64,000 nt of DNA from Limimaricola variabilis (GTDB taxonomy: Bacteria; Pseudomonadota; Alphaproteobacteria; Rhodobacterales; Rhodobacteraceae): positions 124,001-188,000 of the forward strand of contig NZ_JACIBX010000003.1 of assembly GCF_014195545.1 (NCBI RefSeq), in the 5' to 3' direction. Shown here piece after piece: positions 1-9,374 of this stretch; positions within the stretch are counted from its first letter, which is position 1, and each line of letters begins with the position of its first letter. A model generated the notes under the pieces. That model was not told the origin of the DNA and searched no databases. It saw nothing but the letters and a program-made list of their open reading frames with translations. The position numbers and the translations under genes were made by a program.

Positions 1-654
1 CACGAGATCGACGTGCCCGGCGAGAACGGCGACGGCGTGCTGATCGCGGCGCGCAGTCGGCAGCTGACCGACGATCTCGGCGGCACGCTGCGCGCCCGGG
101 TGGAATACGCGCATGAACGCCGCGCTGGCCAGGCCGACGGCGAATATGCCGAGGCCGGGCTGTCCTACGCGCTGCGGCCGGTCATGGATGATGATCTCAT
201 CGTGGTCCTGTCGTATGACATGCGCGCCGATCTCGATCGCGGCGCGGTCGGCGCCGCCGACAGCGGCACGCCGCTGCAGCGCAGCCATGTCGTCTCGGCC
301 GATCTCGACTACCGGCTCGGCCGCGACCTCTCGGTCGGCGCGAAATACGGCGTCCGGCTGGGCGAGTTGGCGACCGACCGGGCGCAGCCGGACTGGCAGG
401 ATTCCACGGCGCATGTCTTCGTGCTGCGCGGCGAGTGGAGCTTCGCCGAGAACTGGGACCTGCTGCTGGAGTACCGCGCGCTCTACCAGCCTGAAACCGA
501 GGCCCTCGACCACGGCGTGCTCGCGGCGCCCTATTACCGGATCAGCGACAACGCCCGGATCGGCGCGGGCTACGATTTCGGCAGCTTCTCGAGCGATCTG
601 ACCGATCTCGACCACAGCCGCGGCGCGTTCGTGAACGCCATCTGGAGCTTCTGA
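1..654 (+). CDS. Outer-membrane beta-barrel protein, C-terminal part (5' end outside window)
   Basis: The reading frame is open from base 1 and ends at 654, so only about 217 C-terminal residues are visible. A GTG at 13 is internal and need not be the start. The sequence shows alternating polar and hydrophobic strands, with aromatic residues at strand ends and short Asp/Gly turns. It ends in ...AIWSF, and a terminal Phe is the usual signature of barrels assembled by the BAM complex. I infer a surface-exposed outer-membrane barrel, perhaps the translocator end of a larger repeat or adhesin-like protein as is common in Rhodobacteraceae. The specific family is not recognisable from this fragment. 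Confidence 0.7.
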   Translation, partial: HEIDVPGENGDGVLIAARSRQLTDDLGGTLRARVEYAHERRAGQADGEYAEAGLSYALRPVMDDDLIVVLSYDMRADLDRGAVGAADSGTPLQRSHVVSADLDYRLGRDLSVGAKYGVRLGELATDRAQPDWQDSTAHVFVLRGEWSFAENWDLLLEYRALYQPETEALDHGVLAAPYYRISDNARIGAGYDFGSFSSDLTDLDHSRGAFVNAIWSF

Positions 655-665
655 TGGACTCGCCC

Positions 666-685
666 ACCCCCGCCGTCGCGGGGGT
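666..685 (+). terminator. Hairpin after the barrel gene
   Basis: ACCCCCGC / GCGGGGGT form a perfect 8-bp inverted repeat with a CGTC loop, 12 bases after the barrel stop codon. There is no T-tract, so termination would be weak or would need a factor. Confidence 0.45.
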
Positions 686-772
686 AGGCATCTGCATGAG
701 CGACGGTCCGCGAATGGTGGGCCGTCGCAACAGGGCCTGTAATTAGGTCGACCTACCGCCTACGTTTCCTCT

Positions 773-2167
773 TCAGCTCAACGGAATACCGAGCCGCGTG
801 ACGAGATCGATCCAGCGACGCCGCCATCCACCCTTGCGGTCGACGGTGTCGAGCGCGTGCAGGGTCAGGCGAGCGCCGAGGTAGCGGAAGGGTTCGGGCG
901 GGATCGGGGCCGGCATCGTGCGCGCGAATTCGAGGTCGAGATCCGGATCCTCGCACCCGTCGAGCCTGGCCAGCCCGATCCGTGCCCCGAACCGGCTCGC
1001 CGAGACGCCGAAACCCGAATAGCCGCCCGCATACAGGCCCTTGCCGCCGTGATAGCTCTGGAAATGCACCGCCATGCGGGTGGTAAGCGCGATCGGCCCG
1101 CTCCATGCATGGGTGAAGCGAATGTCGTCGAGCTGCGGAAACGTCGTAAGGAACGCCTCTGCCAGCCCCTCATAGGGGGCGGGCCCGCGATCCGGTCGGG
1201 GGTCGCGCGGCGCGTTCATGTAATAGCCGAGCCGCCCGCCGAACAGGATCCGGTTGTCGCGCGTCAGCCGCATGTAGTTGAGCTGCGTGCGGGTGTCGTA
1301 GACCCCCTGCCGGTTGGCCCAGCCGATGCGCGACATCTGCTCGGGCGAAAGCGGTTCGGTCATCAGGATCCGGTCGCGCAGCATGGCCACCCGGGACCGG
1401 ATCCGGGGGTGACCGGCGGCGAAGGCGTTGGTCGCGAAGAGCGCCCGCCGCGCCTCGATCACGCCCTCCCCCGCCTGCAGGCGCAGCCTCGCGCCGAGAT
1501 CCTCGACCCGGCCCATCGGGCTATGCTCGTAGATCCGCACGCCCAGCGCTCGCGCCGTGCGCTTGAGCCCCCAGGCCAGCTTGGCGGGGTGGACCGTGCC
1601 GCTGTCGCGCTTGCTCCAGAGCCCGCCCGAGAAGATCGGTGACCGCAGATGCCCCCTGAGTGCGGTTTCGTCGAGCAACTCCACCTCGTGGCCATGCGCC
1701 CTGTGGAGGTCGTATTCCTCCCGCAGCACCGGCAGCCCCCCGGGCCCGACGGCGACCGTCAGCTCACCGTTCCATTCCTGGTCGCAGTCGATCCCATGCT
1801 CCGCGATGGTGCGCCGGAACCCGGCCATGTTGTCGCGACCCAAGACCTCGAGCCGATCGAGGTCGCGGGGGAAGATCCGTTTGGCGTTGCCGAGCCCATG
1901 CATCACCGAGGTCGAGACGATGGCGCCCGGCCGCCCCGACCCGCCATGCGCGATCCGCTCGGCCTCGATCAGCACCACCTCGCGCTTCGGATCGGTTTCC
2001 TTGGCGAGGATCGCGGCCCATAGCCCGGTGAAGCCACCGCCGACGATCGCCAGATCGCAGTCCAGCTTGCCCGAAAGCGGCGCCTCGGCGGCCGGCGCAT
2101 CGGGACTGTCGAGCCAGTAGGGAAAAAAGGTCGCGTCCTTCAGCGCGGCGGTCACGGGGGCAGTCAT
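773..2167 (-). CDS. FAD-dependent oxidoreductase, DAO / PuuB-like amine oxidase family
   Basis: About 464 residues. An N-terminal dinucleotide-binding motif (AIVGGGFTG, near residue 45) is followed by an acidic strand end (VVLIEAE) and the GGSGRPGAI segment typical of DAO-fold flavoproteins such as gamma-glutamylputrescine oxidase and glycine/D-amino-acid oxidases. The C-terminal part holds a second FAD-contact region (GKGLYAGGYSGFGVSAS). These enzymes oxidise amines or amino acids with O2 or an acceptor. An upstream in-frame ATG at 2269 exists, but the family usually starts close to the YWLDSP segment, so I chose 2167. It is divergent from a LysR gene and lies near an agmatinase gene, suggesting polyamine or guanidino-compound catabolism (inference). 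Confidence 0.85.
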   Translation of the reverse strand: MTAPVTAALKDATFFPYWLDSPDAPAAEAPLSGKLDCDLAIVGGGFTGLWAAILAKETDPKREVVLIEAERIAHGGSGRPGAIVSTSVMHGLGNAKRIFPRDLDRLEVLGRDNMAGFRRTIAEHGIDCDQEWNGELTVAVGPGGLPVLREEYDLHRAHGHEVELLDETALRGHLRSPIFSGGLWSKRDSGTVHPAKLAWGLKRTARALGVRIYEHSPMGRVEDLGARLRLQAGEGVIEARRALFATNAFAAGHPRIRSRVAMLRDRILMTEPLSPEQMSRIGWANRQGVYDTRTQLNYMRLTRDNRILFGGRLGYYMNAPRDPRPDRGPAPYEGLAEAFLTTFPQLDDIRFTHAWSGPIALTTRMAVHFQSYHGGKGLYAGGYSGFGVSASRFGARIGLARLDGCEDPDLDLEFARTMPAPIPPEPFRYLGARLTLHALDTVDRKGGWRRRWIDLVTRLGIPLS

Positions 2168-2335
2168 GGCGCGGGTCTTTCGGCAGGTGGGCGTGTCGGC
2201 ATCGACCGTGGAGGGTGCGGTGACGGTCATGGAGGGCTCGCGCAACGTTTCGCTCCGCACGCCAGTCATGGCAATTCGTCGGCCAGCCTACAGGCCGCGT
2301 CCGCGCATGAAATCCCGCATTGCCATCGCATACAT

Positions 2336-2348
2336 TTGGTCACACCAA
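2336..2348. promoter_or_regulatory. Palindrome in the divergent FAD oxidase / lysR promoter region
   Basis: TTGGT-CAC-ACCAA is a perfect inverted repeat located 6 bases before the lysR start and within the 187-base divergent region. It could be the regulator's own binding site, because LysR proteins commonly repress themselves from such positions. It is too close to the ATG to be an activation site for lysR. Function is inferred from position only. Confidence 0.35.
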
Positions 2349-2354
2349 TGCAAC

Positions 2355-3266
2355 ATGCAGGTATCGGGCGCCGACATTCATCTTCTCCGCGTGTTCGACA
2401 GCGTCGTGCGCAACAACGGCTTCAGCGCGGCGCAGGCGGAGCTTGGCATCAGCCAACCGACGATCTCCAACCACATCACGGCGCTGGAGGAACGCCTCGG
2501 CGTGAAGCTCTGCCAGCGTGGGCGACGGGGCTTCCGGCTCACCGAGAAGGGCGAGACGGTCCATCGGCTCGCGCAGGATCTGCTGGGCACGCTCGAGGAC
2601 ATGTCGGGTCGGCTCTCCGCGCTCAAGGGCAGCCTGACGGGCGAGGTGCGGATCGCGATCGTCGACTGCATCGCCACGGACCCGCAGTTCAAGATGCCCC
2701 AAGCGATCGGAGATCTGGCCAGGATGGCTCCGACGGCGAAGTTCAACATCCTCATCGAGCAGCCGCAGAACATCCTGCGCGGGTTGGCGGATGGCAGCTT
2801 CCATATCGGCATCGGCGCCTTCGACAACCGCCTGACCGGGCTGTCCTACAAGGCCCTCTACCAGGAAACCAACAGCCTCTATTGCGGCGAGGGCCATCCG
2901 CTCTTCTCACGTCTCGAAACGGAGATCGATCAGCCGATGCTCGATCGTTACCCTTGGGTCCATCGAGGATACTGGAACAGGCGGCGCAAGAAGACCCAGA
3001 AGCTGAACGACACCGATCAGGTCGTGGGCGAGATCGAGGCGCAGCTTCTTCTGGTGCTGAGCGGCAGCTATCTCGGCCTGCTGCCGGATCACGCGGCACG
3101 CTCCTACCTGGAGGCGGGTCGCCTGCGCCGCTTTGGGAACTGCGAGGACAACTTCACCTGCAGCATGGAACTGGTAACCAGAAGCGACCCCCAGCCTCAT
3201 CTCGTGAAGACCCTGTGCGACGCCCTCCTCGACCAAAGCCGAGGGGGCAGCGTCGCCGCGACCTAG
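2355..3266 (+). CDS. LysR-family transcriptional regulator
   Basis: 303 residues from the ATG at 2355. An N-terminal winged helix-turn-helix (residues about 5-63, with the segment ELGISQPTISNHITALEERLG) is followed by the two-lobed periplasmic-binding-like effector domain (VRIAIVDC... onward). The open frame extends upstream to 2166, but the DNA-binding domain begins only a few residues after 2355, so the later start is preferred. It is divergent from the FAD oxidase and upstream of agmatinase on the same strand. It probably controls one or both in response to an amine or guanidino effector (inference). Confidence 0.88.
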   Translation: MQVSGADIHLLRVFDSVVRNNGFSAAQAELGISQPTISNHITALEERLGVKLCQRGRRGFRLTEKGETVHRLAQDLLGTLEDMSGRLSALKGSLTGEVRIAIVDCIATDPQFKMPQAIGDLARMAPTAKFNILIEQPQNILRGLADGSFHIGIGAFDNRLTGLSYKALYQETNSLYCGEGHPLFSRLETEIDQPMLDRYPWVHRGYWNRRRKKTQKLNDTDQVVGEIEAQLLLVLSGSYLGLLPDHAARSYLEAGRLRRFGNCEDNFTCSMELVTRSDPQPHLVKTLCDALLDQSRGGSVAAT

Positions 3267-3423
3267 CCTGCAATGTTGTCAAACGGGACAAGGCGCAGCC
3301 CACCGAAGGTGGCATCGAAAATTGCATTGAGGAAGCTCAATGTTCCCTTTCCGCGGAGCGTATTCTTCGCCTCCCGCACCGCGCCTAGGCTCGGGGCGAC
3401 CTTGCCCCAGACGCGATGCCCGC

Positions 3424-4380
3424 ATGCCCCAGGATTCCCGCCCCCGATACAACCAACCGCTCGGCGGCAACGAGATGCCGCGCTTCGGTGGTCCGGCGAC
3501 GATGATGCGCCTGCCGCAGCAAGAGAGCGCGGAAGGGCTCGACGCCTGCTTCGTCGGCATTCCCATGGATATCGGCACCTCGAACCGCCCCGGCACCCGG
3601 CTCGGCCCGCGCCAGATCCGCGACGAAAGCCGGATGCTGCGCCCCTACAATATGGCCACCGGCGCCGCGCCCTACGATCATCTGCAGGTCGCGGATATCG
3701 GCGACGTGGCGATCAATACCTTCGACCTGAAGAAGAGCTGCGACATCATCACCGCGACCTACTCAGAGATCCTGTCGCACGGCGCGATCCCGCTGACGCT
3801 GGGCGGAGATCACACGCTGAGTTGGCCGGTGTTGCGCGCGGTGGCCGCGCGTCACGGCCCTGTCGCGCTGATCCATGTCGACGCCCATGCCGACACCAAC
3901 GAGGCGATGTTCGGCGAGGAGATCGCCCATGGCACCCCTTTCCGGCGGGCGGTCGAGGACGGTCTGCTGCGCTGTGAGAAGGTGTTCCAGATAGGCCTGC
4001 GGGGCACGGGCTACGCGCCCGAGGATTTCGACTGGGGCCGCAACAGGGGTTTCACGGTCATCCCGGCGGAGGCGCGCTGGCACAAGTCGCTCGCGCCGGT
4101 GATGGCTGATATCCGCGCGGCGATCGGCGACGCACCGGTCTACCTGTCCTTCGACATCGACAGCCTCGATCCAGCTTTCGCGCCGGGCACGGGCACGGTC
4201 GAGATGGGCGGGCTGACCACGATCCAAGCGCTTGAGATCGTGCGCGGCTGCAAGGGGCTGAACCTCGTCGGCTGCGACCTTGTCGAGGTCTCGCCCCCCT
4301 ACGACCCGTCAGGCAATACCGCGATGATCGCCGCCAACCTGCTCTACGAGATGCTCTGCGTCCTCCCCGGCCAACCCTGA
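3424..4380 (+). CDS. speB: Agmatinase / guanidino-acid ureohydrolase
   Basis: 318 residues of the arginase-agmatinase fold. The binuclear Mn-binding motifs are present: GGDHT (near residue 130), DAHADT (near 160) and SFDIDSLDP (near 240), with the GTPFRRA specificity loop in between. It hydrolyses agmatine, or a related guanidino acid such as guanidinobutyrate, to urea plus the amine. Sequence alone does not separate agmatinase from guanidinobutyrase. The neighbouring LysR gene and the PuuB-like oxidase would fit a route from guanidino compounds to amines and then aldehydes. Start chosen at 3424; an in-frame ATG at 3340 would add a Pro/Arg-rich segment foreign to the family. Confidence 0.85.
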   Translation: MPQDSRPRYNQPLGGNEMPRFGGPATMMRLPQQESAEGLDACFVGIPMDIGTSNRPGTRLGPRQIRDESRMLRPYNMATGAAPYDHLQVADIGDVAINTFDLKKSCDIITATYSEILSHGAIPLTLGGDHTLSWPVLRAVAARHGPVALIHVDAHADTNEAMFGEEIAHGTPFRRAVEDGLLRCEKVFQIGLRGTGYAPEDFDWGRNRGFTVIPAEARWHKSLAPVMADIRAAIGDAPVYLSFDIDSLDPAFAPGTGTVEMGGLTTIQALEIVRGCKGLNLVGCDLVEVSPPYDPSGNTAMIAANLLYEMLCVLPGQP

Positions 4381-4499
4381 GAGCCGAGAGAGAGACGCGA
4401 CCGTTATGACGCAGCCATTCAAAGCTGCCACTGCCAGACAAGGCGCGCGGAGCGCCTAAGGGCCGATCGCGACAATCGGTCCGGCCTGAAGGCTGCGCA

Positions 4500-4537
4500 A
4501 TGCAACGTCTGCTCCCTGTGCATCGCAGACGTTGCAT
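4500..4537. repeat. Perfect 13-bp inverted repeat between convergent genes
   Basis: ATGCAACGTCTGC (4500-4512) is matched by its exact reverse complement (4525-4537), with a 12-base spacer. It lies between the convergent agmatinase and MYG1 genes and has no T-tract on either side. It could terminate both transcripts or be a palindromic intergenic element. Confidence 0.5.
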
Positions 4538-4563
4538 CCTGCTCTGAAGCCTTGCGTTTCGGC

Positions 4564-5490
4564 CTAACTCGCCGTCGCCTCCGCGACCGCCAGTTCCGCC
4601 ATCGCCATGATCGCCTCGAGGCTCGAGGCCACGGCGATGAACCGGCCATTGTGGCAGAACTTCGCGCCCTTCACGCCCGACGCCGCCTCCAGCGCGTCGT
4701 CCGTCAGCCCCGCCCAGGCGGCGGGCAGATCGGCGCGGGTCTCAAAAGTGTCGTCGCCGGTGCGGATCGTGGTCAGAGCCCAGTCCGAGCCGCGCGGGTG
4801 GACGACGAAGAGCAGGTGATCGGCGCCCGCCGCTTCGACACCGGCGCGGAACGGCATGCCCATGGGCAGCTCCAGAATGCGCCCCTCGCCTGCCGCCTCG
4901 ATCGCCGACAGCACCATCGCCTCGGCGCGGTATTTCGCGGCCGAGCGGCGGATGCGGGCCTCGACGAAGGCGCGCGCGACCGGCACGGCGGCGGCGAAGG
5001 CGTGATCATCGGCGCCCTCCTCGCGGTCATCGAAGGCGGGCTTCAGGCTTTCGAGCAGCACCGGCAGCGTCAGCCCCGAAAACAGCGGCCCCGCCGAGGA
5101 GGCGTCCACCGCGCCATTGTCGAGCAGGTCGACGGGCAGCACGAAGCCGCGGTCGAAGGAGGCGTGAATCTTCTCGACATCATGCTCGGGGACATCCAGC
5201 GCCCGCAGGTAGTCGCGCCCATACTGCGCCCAGATCAGGCCGAAGGAGCTGTAGGGCTGGCCATCCTCGCGCAGCGGGTTGGGCTTCTGGTGGTGATCGA
5301 AGATCCGCGTCTCGGCATCGAACTGACCGCCCACGTCGTAGATGATCCGCCCCTCGCCGGGGGTGATCCACGCCTTGTCGCGGCTGCGCACCAGTTCGGC
5401 GTCGGGAAACAGCCGGGTCAGAATGACCGAGGACAGGAGTTCGTCGGCGTGAAAGCCGCCCGAATGGGTGACGAGATGGGTGATGGTCAT
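4564..5490 (-). CDS. MYG1 family protein (DHH-like metal-dependent hydrolase)
   Basis: 308 residues. The N-terminus has the family motif THSGGFHADE, and a DHHQ motif near residue 65 supplies metal ligands; these are the marks of the MYG1/UPF0160 family, related to DHH phosphoesterases. Eukaryotic MYG1 is a 3'-5' RNA exonuclease in the nucleus and mitochondria; the bacterial role is not established. Full length for the family. It is convergent with agmatinase and preceded by a strong terminator, so it has its own transcript. Confidence 0.85.
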   Translation of the reverse strand: MTITHLVTHSGGFHADELLSSVILTRLFPDAELVRSRDKAWITPGEGRIIYDVGGQFDAETRIFDHHQKPNPLREDGQPYSSFGLIWAQYGRDYLRALDVPEHDVEKIHASFDRGFVLPVDLLDNGAVDASSAGPLFSGLTLPVLLESLKPAFDDREEGADDHAFAAAVPVARAFVEARIRRSAAKYRAEAMVLSAIEAAGEGRILELPMGMPFRAGVEAAGADHLLFVVHPRGSDWALTTIRTGDDTFETRADLPAAWAGLTDDALEAASGVKGAKFCHNGRFIAVASSLEAIMAMAELAVAEATAS

Positions 5491-5500
5491 GGCTGATCCC

Positions 5501-5531
5501 TGAAACGAAACGGGCGGCCATCAGGCCGCCC
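5501..5531 (-). terminator. Rho-independent terminator downstream of the NDUFS4-like gene
   Basis: Read on the minus strand, GGGCGGCC-TGAT-GGCCGCCC is an 8-bp GC-rich stem followed by GTTTCGTTT. It lies 112 bases after the NDUFS4-like stop and 10 bases before the MYG1 start, so it insulates the two genes. The intervening 112 bases hold no gene that I can recognise. Confidence 0.7.
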
Positions 5532-5643
5532 TCGGTAGAAGTCTATGGCGTCCGATCCGGTCGAACACTCGATGTTGTGGCACCCGGCCTCCTCGCCGGA
5601 TCTCGACCGCGAAACCGCCTCAACTTGAGTCGGATTTACAAGA

Positions 5644-5955
5644 TCAGTGCGTCCAGGCCCCGCGCCGGGTGGTCGAGAAGTTCTCGCCATAGCCGCCGGG
5701 ACGGATATTGTGCTTGCGCACATGCGGCTCCTGCACGATCGCGTCGAGCCCGTGCTTCTCGGCATAGGCCACCGCCGCGTCGCGGCTGTCGAAATACATC
5801 TTCACCTGGCTCTGGGTGTCGGTGGAGCTGGTCCAGCCCATCAGCGGGTCGATCTCGCGCTTCGAGGCGGGCGCGTATTCGAGGACCCAGGCCTCGGTCT
5901 TGGCGGTGCCCGACTGGGTGGCGGCCCTGCTGGGTCTGTAGATCCGTGCGCGCAT
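5644..5955 (-). CDS. ETC complex I subunit, NDUFS4-like
   Basis: 103 residues with the conserved NDUFS4 (18-kDa subunit) features: ARIYRPSR at the N-terminus, WVLEYAP, the MGWTSSTD segment near residue 40, [16 protein letters not shown], and the C-terminal basic GYGENF region. It is an accessory subunit of the peripheral arm of NADH:ubiquinone oxidoreductase found in alphaproteobacteria and mitochondria. The start is at 5955; an open frame extends far upstream but runs antisense to uvrB. It is divergent from uvrB. Confidence 0.88.
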   Translation of the reverse strand: MRARIYRPSRAATQSGTAKTEAWVLEYAPASKREIDPLMGWTSSTDTQSQVKMYFDSRDAAVAYAEKHGLDAIVQEPHVRKHNIRPGGYGENFSTTRRGAWTH

Positions 5956-6085
5956 CTTTGGTCCCTTCTGATCTTGCGGCGTTATCGGCAAAACGGCGGC
6001 GCCATGCAAGCGGGCAAAGACGCCGCACCCCTCTTGCACAGGAACGAAAAGAGGCCAGATTGGTTCGGTCCCGAGGAGTCCGCCG

Positions 6086-8299
6086 ATGCACAACAACTCG
6101 CCCGAACAGATGCCAATCCTGCACGCGCCCGCCCCGGAGGTGAAACGGCGCGAAAAGCTCGAGGGCGGCAAGCGGTTCCGCATGCAGACCGAGTTCCAGG
6201 CCGCCGGCGACCAGCCCACCGCGATCGAGGAACTCGCGGGCGGCGTGCGCGCCGGCGAGCGGGACCAGGTGCTGCTCGGCGCCACCGGCACCGGCAAGAC
6301 CTTCACCATGGCCAAGATCATCGAGGAGACGCAGCGCCCGGCGATCATCCTCGCCCCGAACAAGACGCTGGCCGCCCAGCTCTACGGCGAGTTCAAGGGG
6401 TTCTTCCCGGACAACGCGGTCGAGTATTTTGTCTCCTACTACGACTACTACCAGCCCGAGGCCTACGTGCCGCGCTCGGATACCTTCATCGAGAAGGAAA
6501 GCCAGATCAACGAGCAGATCGACCGGATGCGCCACTCCGCCACCCGCGCGCTGCTTGAACGCGACGACGTGATCATCGTGGCATCGGTGTCGTGCATCTA
6601 CGGCATCGGCAGCGTCGAGACCTACGGCGCGATGACGGTCGACCTGCACAAGGGCAAGAACTACGAGCAGCGCGCGGTGATGGCCGATCTGGTGGCGCAG
6701 CAATACCGCCGCAACGACGCGGCCTTCGCGCGCGGCGCCTTCCGGGTGCGCGGCGACAGCCTCGAAGTCTGGCCCGCCCACCTCGAGGACCGGGCCTGGC
6801 GGCTGTCCTTCTTCGGCGACGAGCTGGAGAGCATCACCGAGTTCGATCCGCTCACCGGCTCCAAGACCGACGAGTTCGACCGCATCCGCATCTACGCCAA
6901 CAGCCACTACGTCACGCCGCGCCCGACCATGGCGCAGGCGATCAAGGGCATCAAGGCGGAGCTCAAGACCCGACTTGACCAGCTGCAGGGCGAGGGCAAG
7001 CTCCTAGAGGCGCAGCGGCTCGAGCAGCGCACCCATTTCGACCTCGAGATGCTCGAGGCCACCGGCGTGTGCAACGGCATCGAGAACTACTCGCGCTACC
7101 TGACGGGTCGTGCGCCCGGTGAGCCGCCCCCTACCCTGTTCGAGTTCATCCCCGACAACGCCATCGTCTTCGCCGACGAGAGCCACGTCTCGGTGCCGCA
7201 GATCGGCGGCATGTATCGCGGCGACTACCGGCGCAAGTTCACGCTGGCTGAGCATGGCTTCCGCCTGCCGTCCTGCATGGACAACCGCCCGCTCAAGTTC
7301 GAGGAATGGGACGCGATGCGCCCGCAATCGATCTTCGTCTCGGCCACCCCCTCGGCGTGGGAGCTGGAACAGGCGGGCGGCGTCTTCACCGAGCAGGTGA
7401 TCCGCCCCACCGGCCTGCTCGACCCGATGATCGAGATCCGCCCGGTCAAGACGCAGGTCGACGACCTGCTCGACGAGATCCGCAAGGTGACGGCGCGCGG
7501 CTACCGGACGCTGTGCACCACGCTCACCAAGCGCATGGCCGAGGACCTGACCGAGTACCTGCACGAGCAGGGCATCAAGGTGCGCTACATGCATTCCGAC
7601 ATCGACACGATCGAGCGGATCGAGATCCTGCGCGACCTGCGGCTCGGCGCCTTCGACGTGCTGATCGGGATCAACCTGCTGCGCGAGGGGCTCGACATCC
7701 CCGAATGCGGTCTGGTGGCGATCCTCGACGCCGACAAGGAGGGCTTCCTGCGGTCCGAAACGTCGCTCATCCAGACCATCGGGCGGGCCGCGCGCAACGC
7801 CGACGGCCGGGTCATCATGTATGCCGACCGGATCACAGGCTCCATGGAGCGGGCGATGGCCGAGACCGAGCGCCGCCGCGAGAAGCAGATCGCCTATAAC
7901 GAGGAGCACGGCATCACCCCGGCGACCGTCAAGAAGAACGTCGAGGACATCCTCGCCGGTCTCTACAAGGGCGACGTCGACATGAACCGGGTCACCGCCA
8001 AGGTCGACAAGCCGATGGCCGGCGCGAACCTGCAAGCGGTGCTCGACGGGCTCAAGACCGACATGCGCAAGGCCGCCGAGAACCTCGAATTCGAGGAAGC
8101 GGCAAGGCTGCGCGACGAGATCAAGCGGCTCGAGACGGTCGACCTGATGGTGTCGGACGACCCCATGGCGCGGCAGCAGGCGATCGCCCAGGCCTCCGAC
8201 GCGGCGAGCCGGTCGCAGGGCCGCTCTACCGCCGGTCGGCCCGGTCAGCGCGGTGGCAACGTGCAGCGCACCAAGAACCGCAAGCCGCGCGCCTCTTGA
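6086..8299 (+). CDS. uvrB: UvrABC system protein B (excinuclease subunit)
   Basis: 737 residues. Helicase motif I GATGTGKT, the beta-hairpin region [12 protein letters not shown] and motif VI (QTIGRAARN) are all present, with a C-terminal UVR domain near residue 660 ([21 protein letters not shown]). UvrB verifies damage handed over by UvrA, recruits UvrC and acts in nucleotide excision repair. The start at 6086 is backed by a GAGGAG ribosome-binding site about 8 bases upstream. The C-terminal tail is extended and rich in Gln, Ser and Arg. It is divergent from the NDUFS4-like gene and convergent with the next small gene. Confidence 0.97.
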   Translation: MHNNSPEQMPILHAPAPEVKRREKLEGGKRFRMQTEFQAAGDQPTAIEELAGGVRAGERDQVLLGATGTGKTFTMAKIIEETQRPAIILAPNKTLAAQLYGEFKGFFPDNAVEYFVSYYDYYQPEAYVPRSDTFIEKESQINEQIDRMRHSATRALLERDDVIIVASVSCIYGIGSVETYGAMTVDLHKGKNYEQRAVMADLVAQQYRRNDAAFARGAFRVRGDSLEVWPAHLEDRAWRLSFFGDELESITEFDPLTGSKTDEFDRIRIYANSHYVTPRPTMAQAIKGIKAELKTRLDQLQGEGKLLEAQRLEQRTHFDLEMLEATGVCNGIENYSRYLTGRAPGEPPPTLFEFIPDNAIVFADESHVSVPQIGGMYRGDYRRKFTLAEHGFRLPSCMDNRPLKFEEWDAMRPQSIFVSATPSAWELEQAGGVFTEQVIRPTGLLDPMIEIRPVKTQVDDLLDEIRKVTARGYRTLCTTLTKRMAEDLTEYLHEQGIKVRYMHSDIDTIERIEILRDLRLGAFDVLIGINLLREGLDIPECGLVAILDADKEGFLRSETSLIQTIGRAARNADGRVIMYADRITGSMERAMAETERRREKQIAYNEEHGITPATVKKNVEDILAGLYKGDVDMNRVTAKVDKPMAGANLQAVLDGLKTDMRKAAENLEFEEAARLRDEIKRLETVDLMVSDDPMARQQAIAQASDAASRSQGRSTAGRPGQRGGNVQRTKNRKPRAS

Positions 8300-8303
8300 G
8301 CGG

Positions 8304-8576
8304 CTACTTGGCGATCGCGCGGATAAGAGCCAGCACCAGCGCCGCGCCGATCAGCGCGACGATCACCACCAGCAGCAGGCCGCCGGCGGCCAGGATCGTC
8401 ACGCCCAGCGCCGCGAGCAGAAACGGCGTCGCCATCGCCGCCAGCGCGCCGACGATCATGTACAGCGCACGCCTGCGCCCCCCGGTCAGCAGGCTGGCCA
8501 CCCAGCCCACGGCCAGCCCCACCAGGGCGAGGATCACCAGTGCCGCGATGCCGATGCCGTTCAGAAGCTCTTCCAT
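8304..8576 (-). CDS. Small multi-pass membrane protein (GlsB/YeaQ/YmgE-like)
   Basis: 90 residues with three hydrophobic segments (about 7-30, 38-60 and 63-86) separated by a GGRRR turn. The GWVASLLTGG pattern recalls the YeaQ/YmgE/transglycosylase-associated stress family, but the match is not decisive. It ends 4 bases from the uvrB stop, convergent. Inner-membrane location inferred; function unknown. Confidence 0.65.
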   Translation of the reverse strand: MEELLNGIGIAALVILALVGLAVGWVASLLTGGRRRALYMIVGALAAMATPFLLAALGVTILAAGGLLLVVIVALIGAALVLALIRAIAK

Positions 8577-8639
8577 GCGCCGTCTCCATGTTGCCTGTCA
8601 CAGCCTAGCGCGCCGACGCGGCGCGGAAAGTGCGCCGCG

Positions 8640-9119
8640 ATGACGGGCCGCCACGATGCCGCGGTGATCCTCGGCGCCGCGGTCTGGGAAAACGGCCCCT
8701 CGCCGACCCTGCGGCGGCGCACCCTGCATGGCGCGGCGCTCTACCATGCCGGACAGGTGGCACACCTCGTGCCCAGCGGCGGGCTCGGCAAACACCCCCC
8801 CTGCGAGGGCGAGGCGATGCGGCAATTACTGCTCGAAGCCGGGGTGCCCGATCATGCGGTCCATCCCGAGACCACCTCGCGCAACACGCTCGAGAACATC
8901 CGGCTGGCACTGCCGATCCTGGAGCGGATCGGGGCCGAGCGGGTGGTGATCGTCACCGACGCCCCGCATCTGCCGCGGGCCCTGCTAGTGGCCCGGCGGC
9001 TCGGCCTGAAGGCCCGCGGATCGGCCCCGCGCGGGGGGCAGAAGCGCTCGGCGCAGCTGCGGCTGGCGCTGCGCGAGGTCCCCGCCTATGCCGCCTATCT
9101 GTGGCGGCTGCGCCGTTGA
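8640..9119 (+). CDS. YdcF family protein (DUF218)
   Basis: 159 residues. It begins with AAVILGAAVW and contains the SGGLG loop, the SRNTLENI motif near residue 80 and VIVTDAPHLPRAL near residue 103. Together these define the DUF218/YdcF fold, a Rossmann-like family linked to envelope metabolism (SanA, ElyC) whose reaction is unknown. There is no signal peptide or membrane segment, unlike the membrane-anchored members. The ATG at 8640 fits the family start; the open frame upstream is antisense to the preceding gene. Confidence 0.82.
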   Translation: MTGRHDAAVILGAAVWENGPSPTLRRRTLHGAALYHAGQVAHLVPSGGLGKHPPCEGEAMRQLLLEAGVPDHAVHPETTSRNTLENIRLALPILERIGAERVVIVTDAPHLPRALLVARRLGLKARGSAPRGGQKRSAQLRLALREVPAYAAYLWRLRR

Positions 9120-9374
9120 CCGTCTCCCCCTCCCTTGCGCCAAGCTTTTCTGGCGGGAGGAGATGGAAATGCCGCCGGGACTCAAGCCAATCGTGCGGGC
9201 GATGTCCATGCCAAGAGCGGCGGCTTGCTTGTCCGGCAGATCCGTGAGGGGCGGAAGCTTCGGCTCGGCGTTACGCATCTTTTGACGGGCGATCCCGGCA
9301 CCGGCCTCATGACCGAGACATGGCGGCGCTCCTGAACGCTTGATCGCGCCGCCCCCGCGCGTCAGGCTGTTGCC
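9120..9374. other. Gene-free stretch
   Basis: No open frame here has convincing coding character. The minus strand encodes a short Pro/Asp-rich stretch (from about 9280 leftward) that could be the remnant of a lost gene, but it has no plausible start and runs into the neighbouring coding region. Confidence 0.4.

Noticed and set aside
5535-5643. Possible tRNA or small RNA between the NDUFS4-like gene and its terminator (a TTGTAAATC segment on the minus strand looked like an anticodon loop).
   Set aside because: No anticodon stem or acceptor stem could be formed and the T-loop-like sequence does not pair; only the terminator is supported.
9120-9374. Short minus-strand peptide-like stretch that might be a gene remnant.
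   Set aside because: No start, no family resemblance, and it overlaps neighbouring coding sequence.
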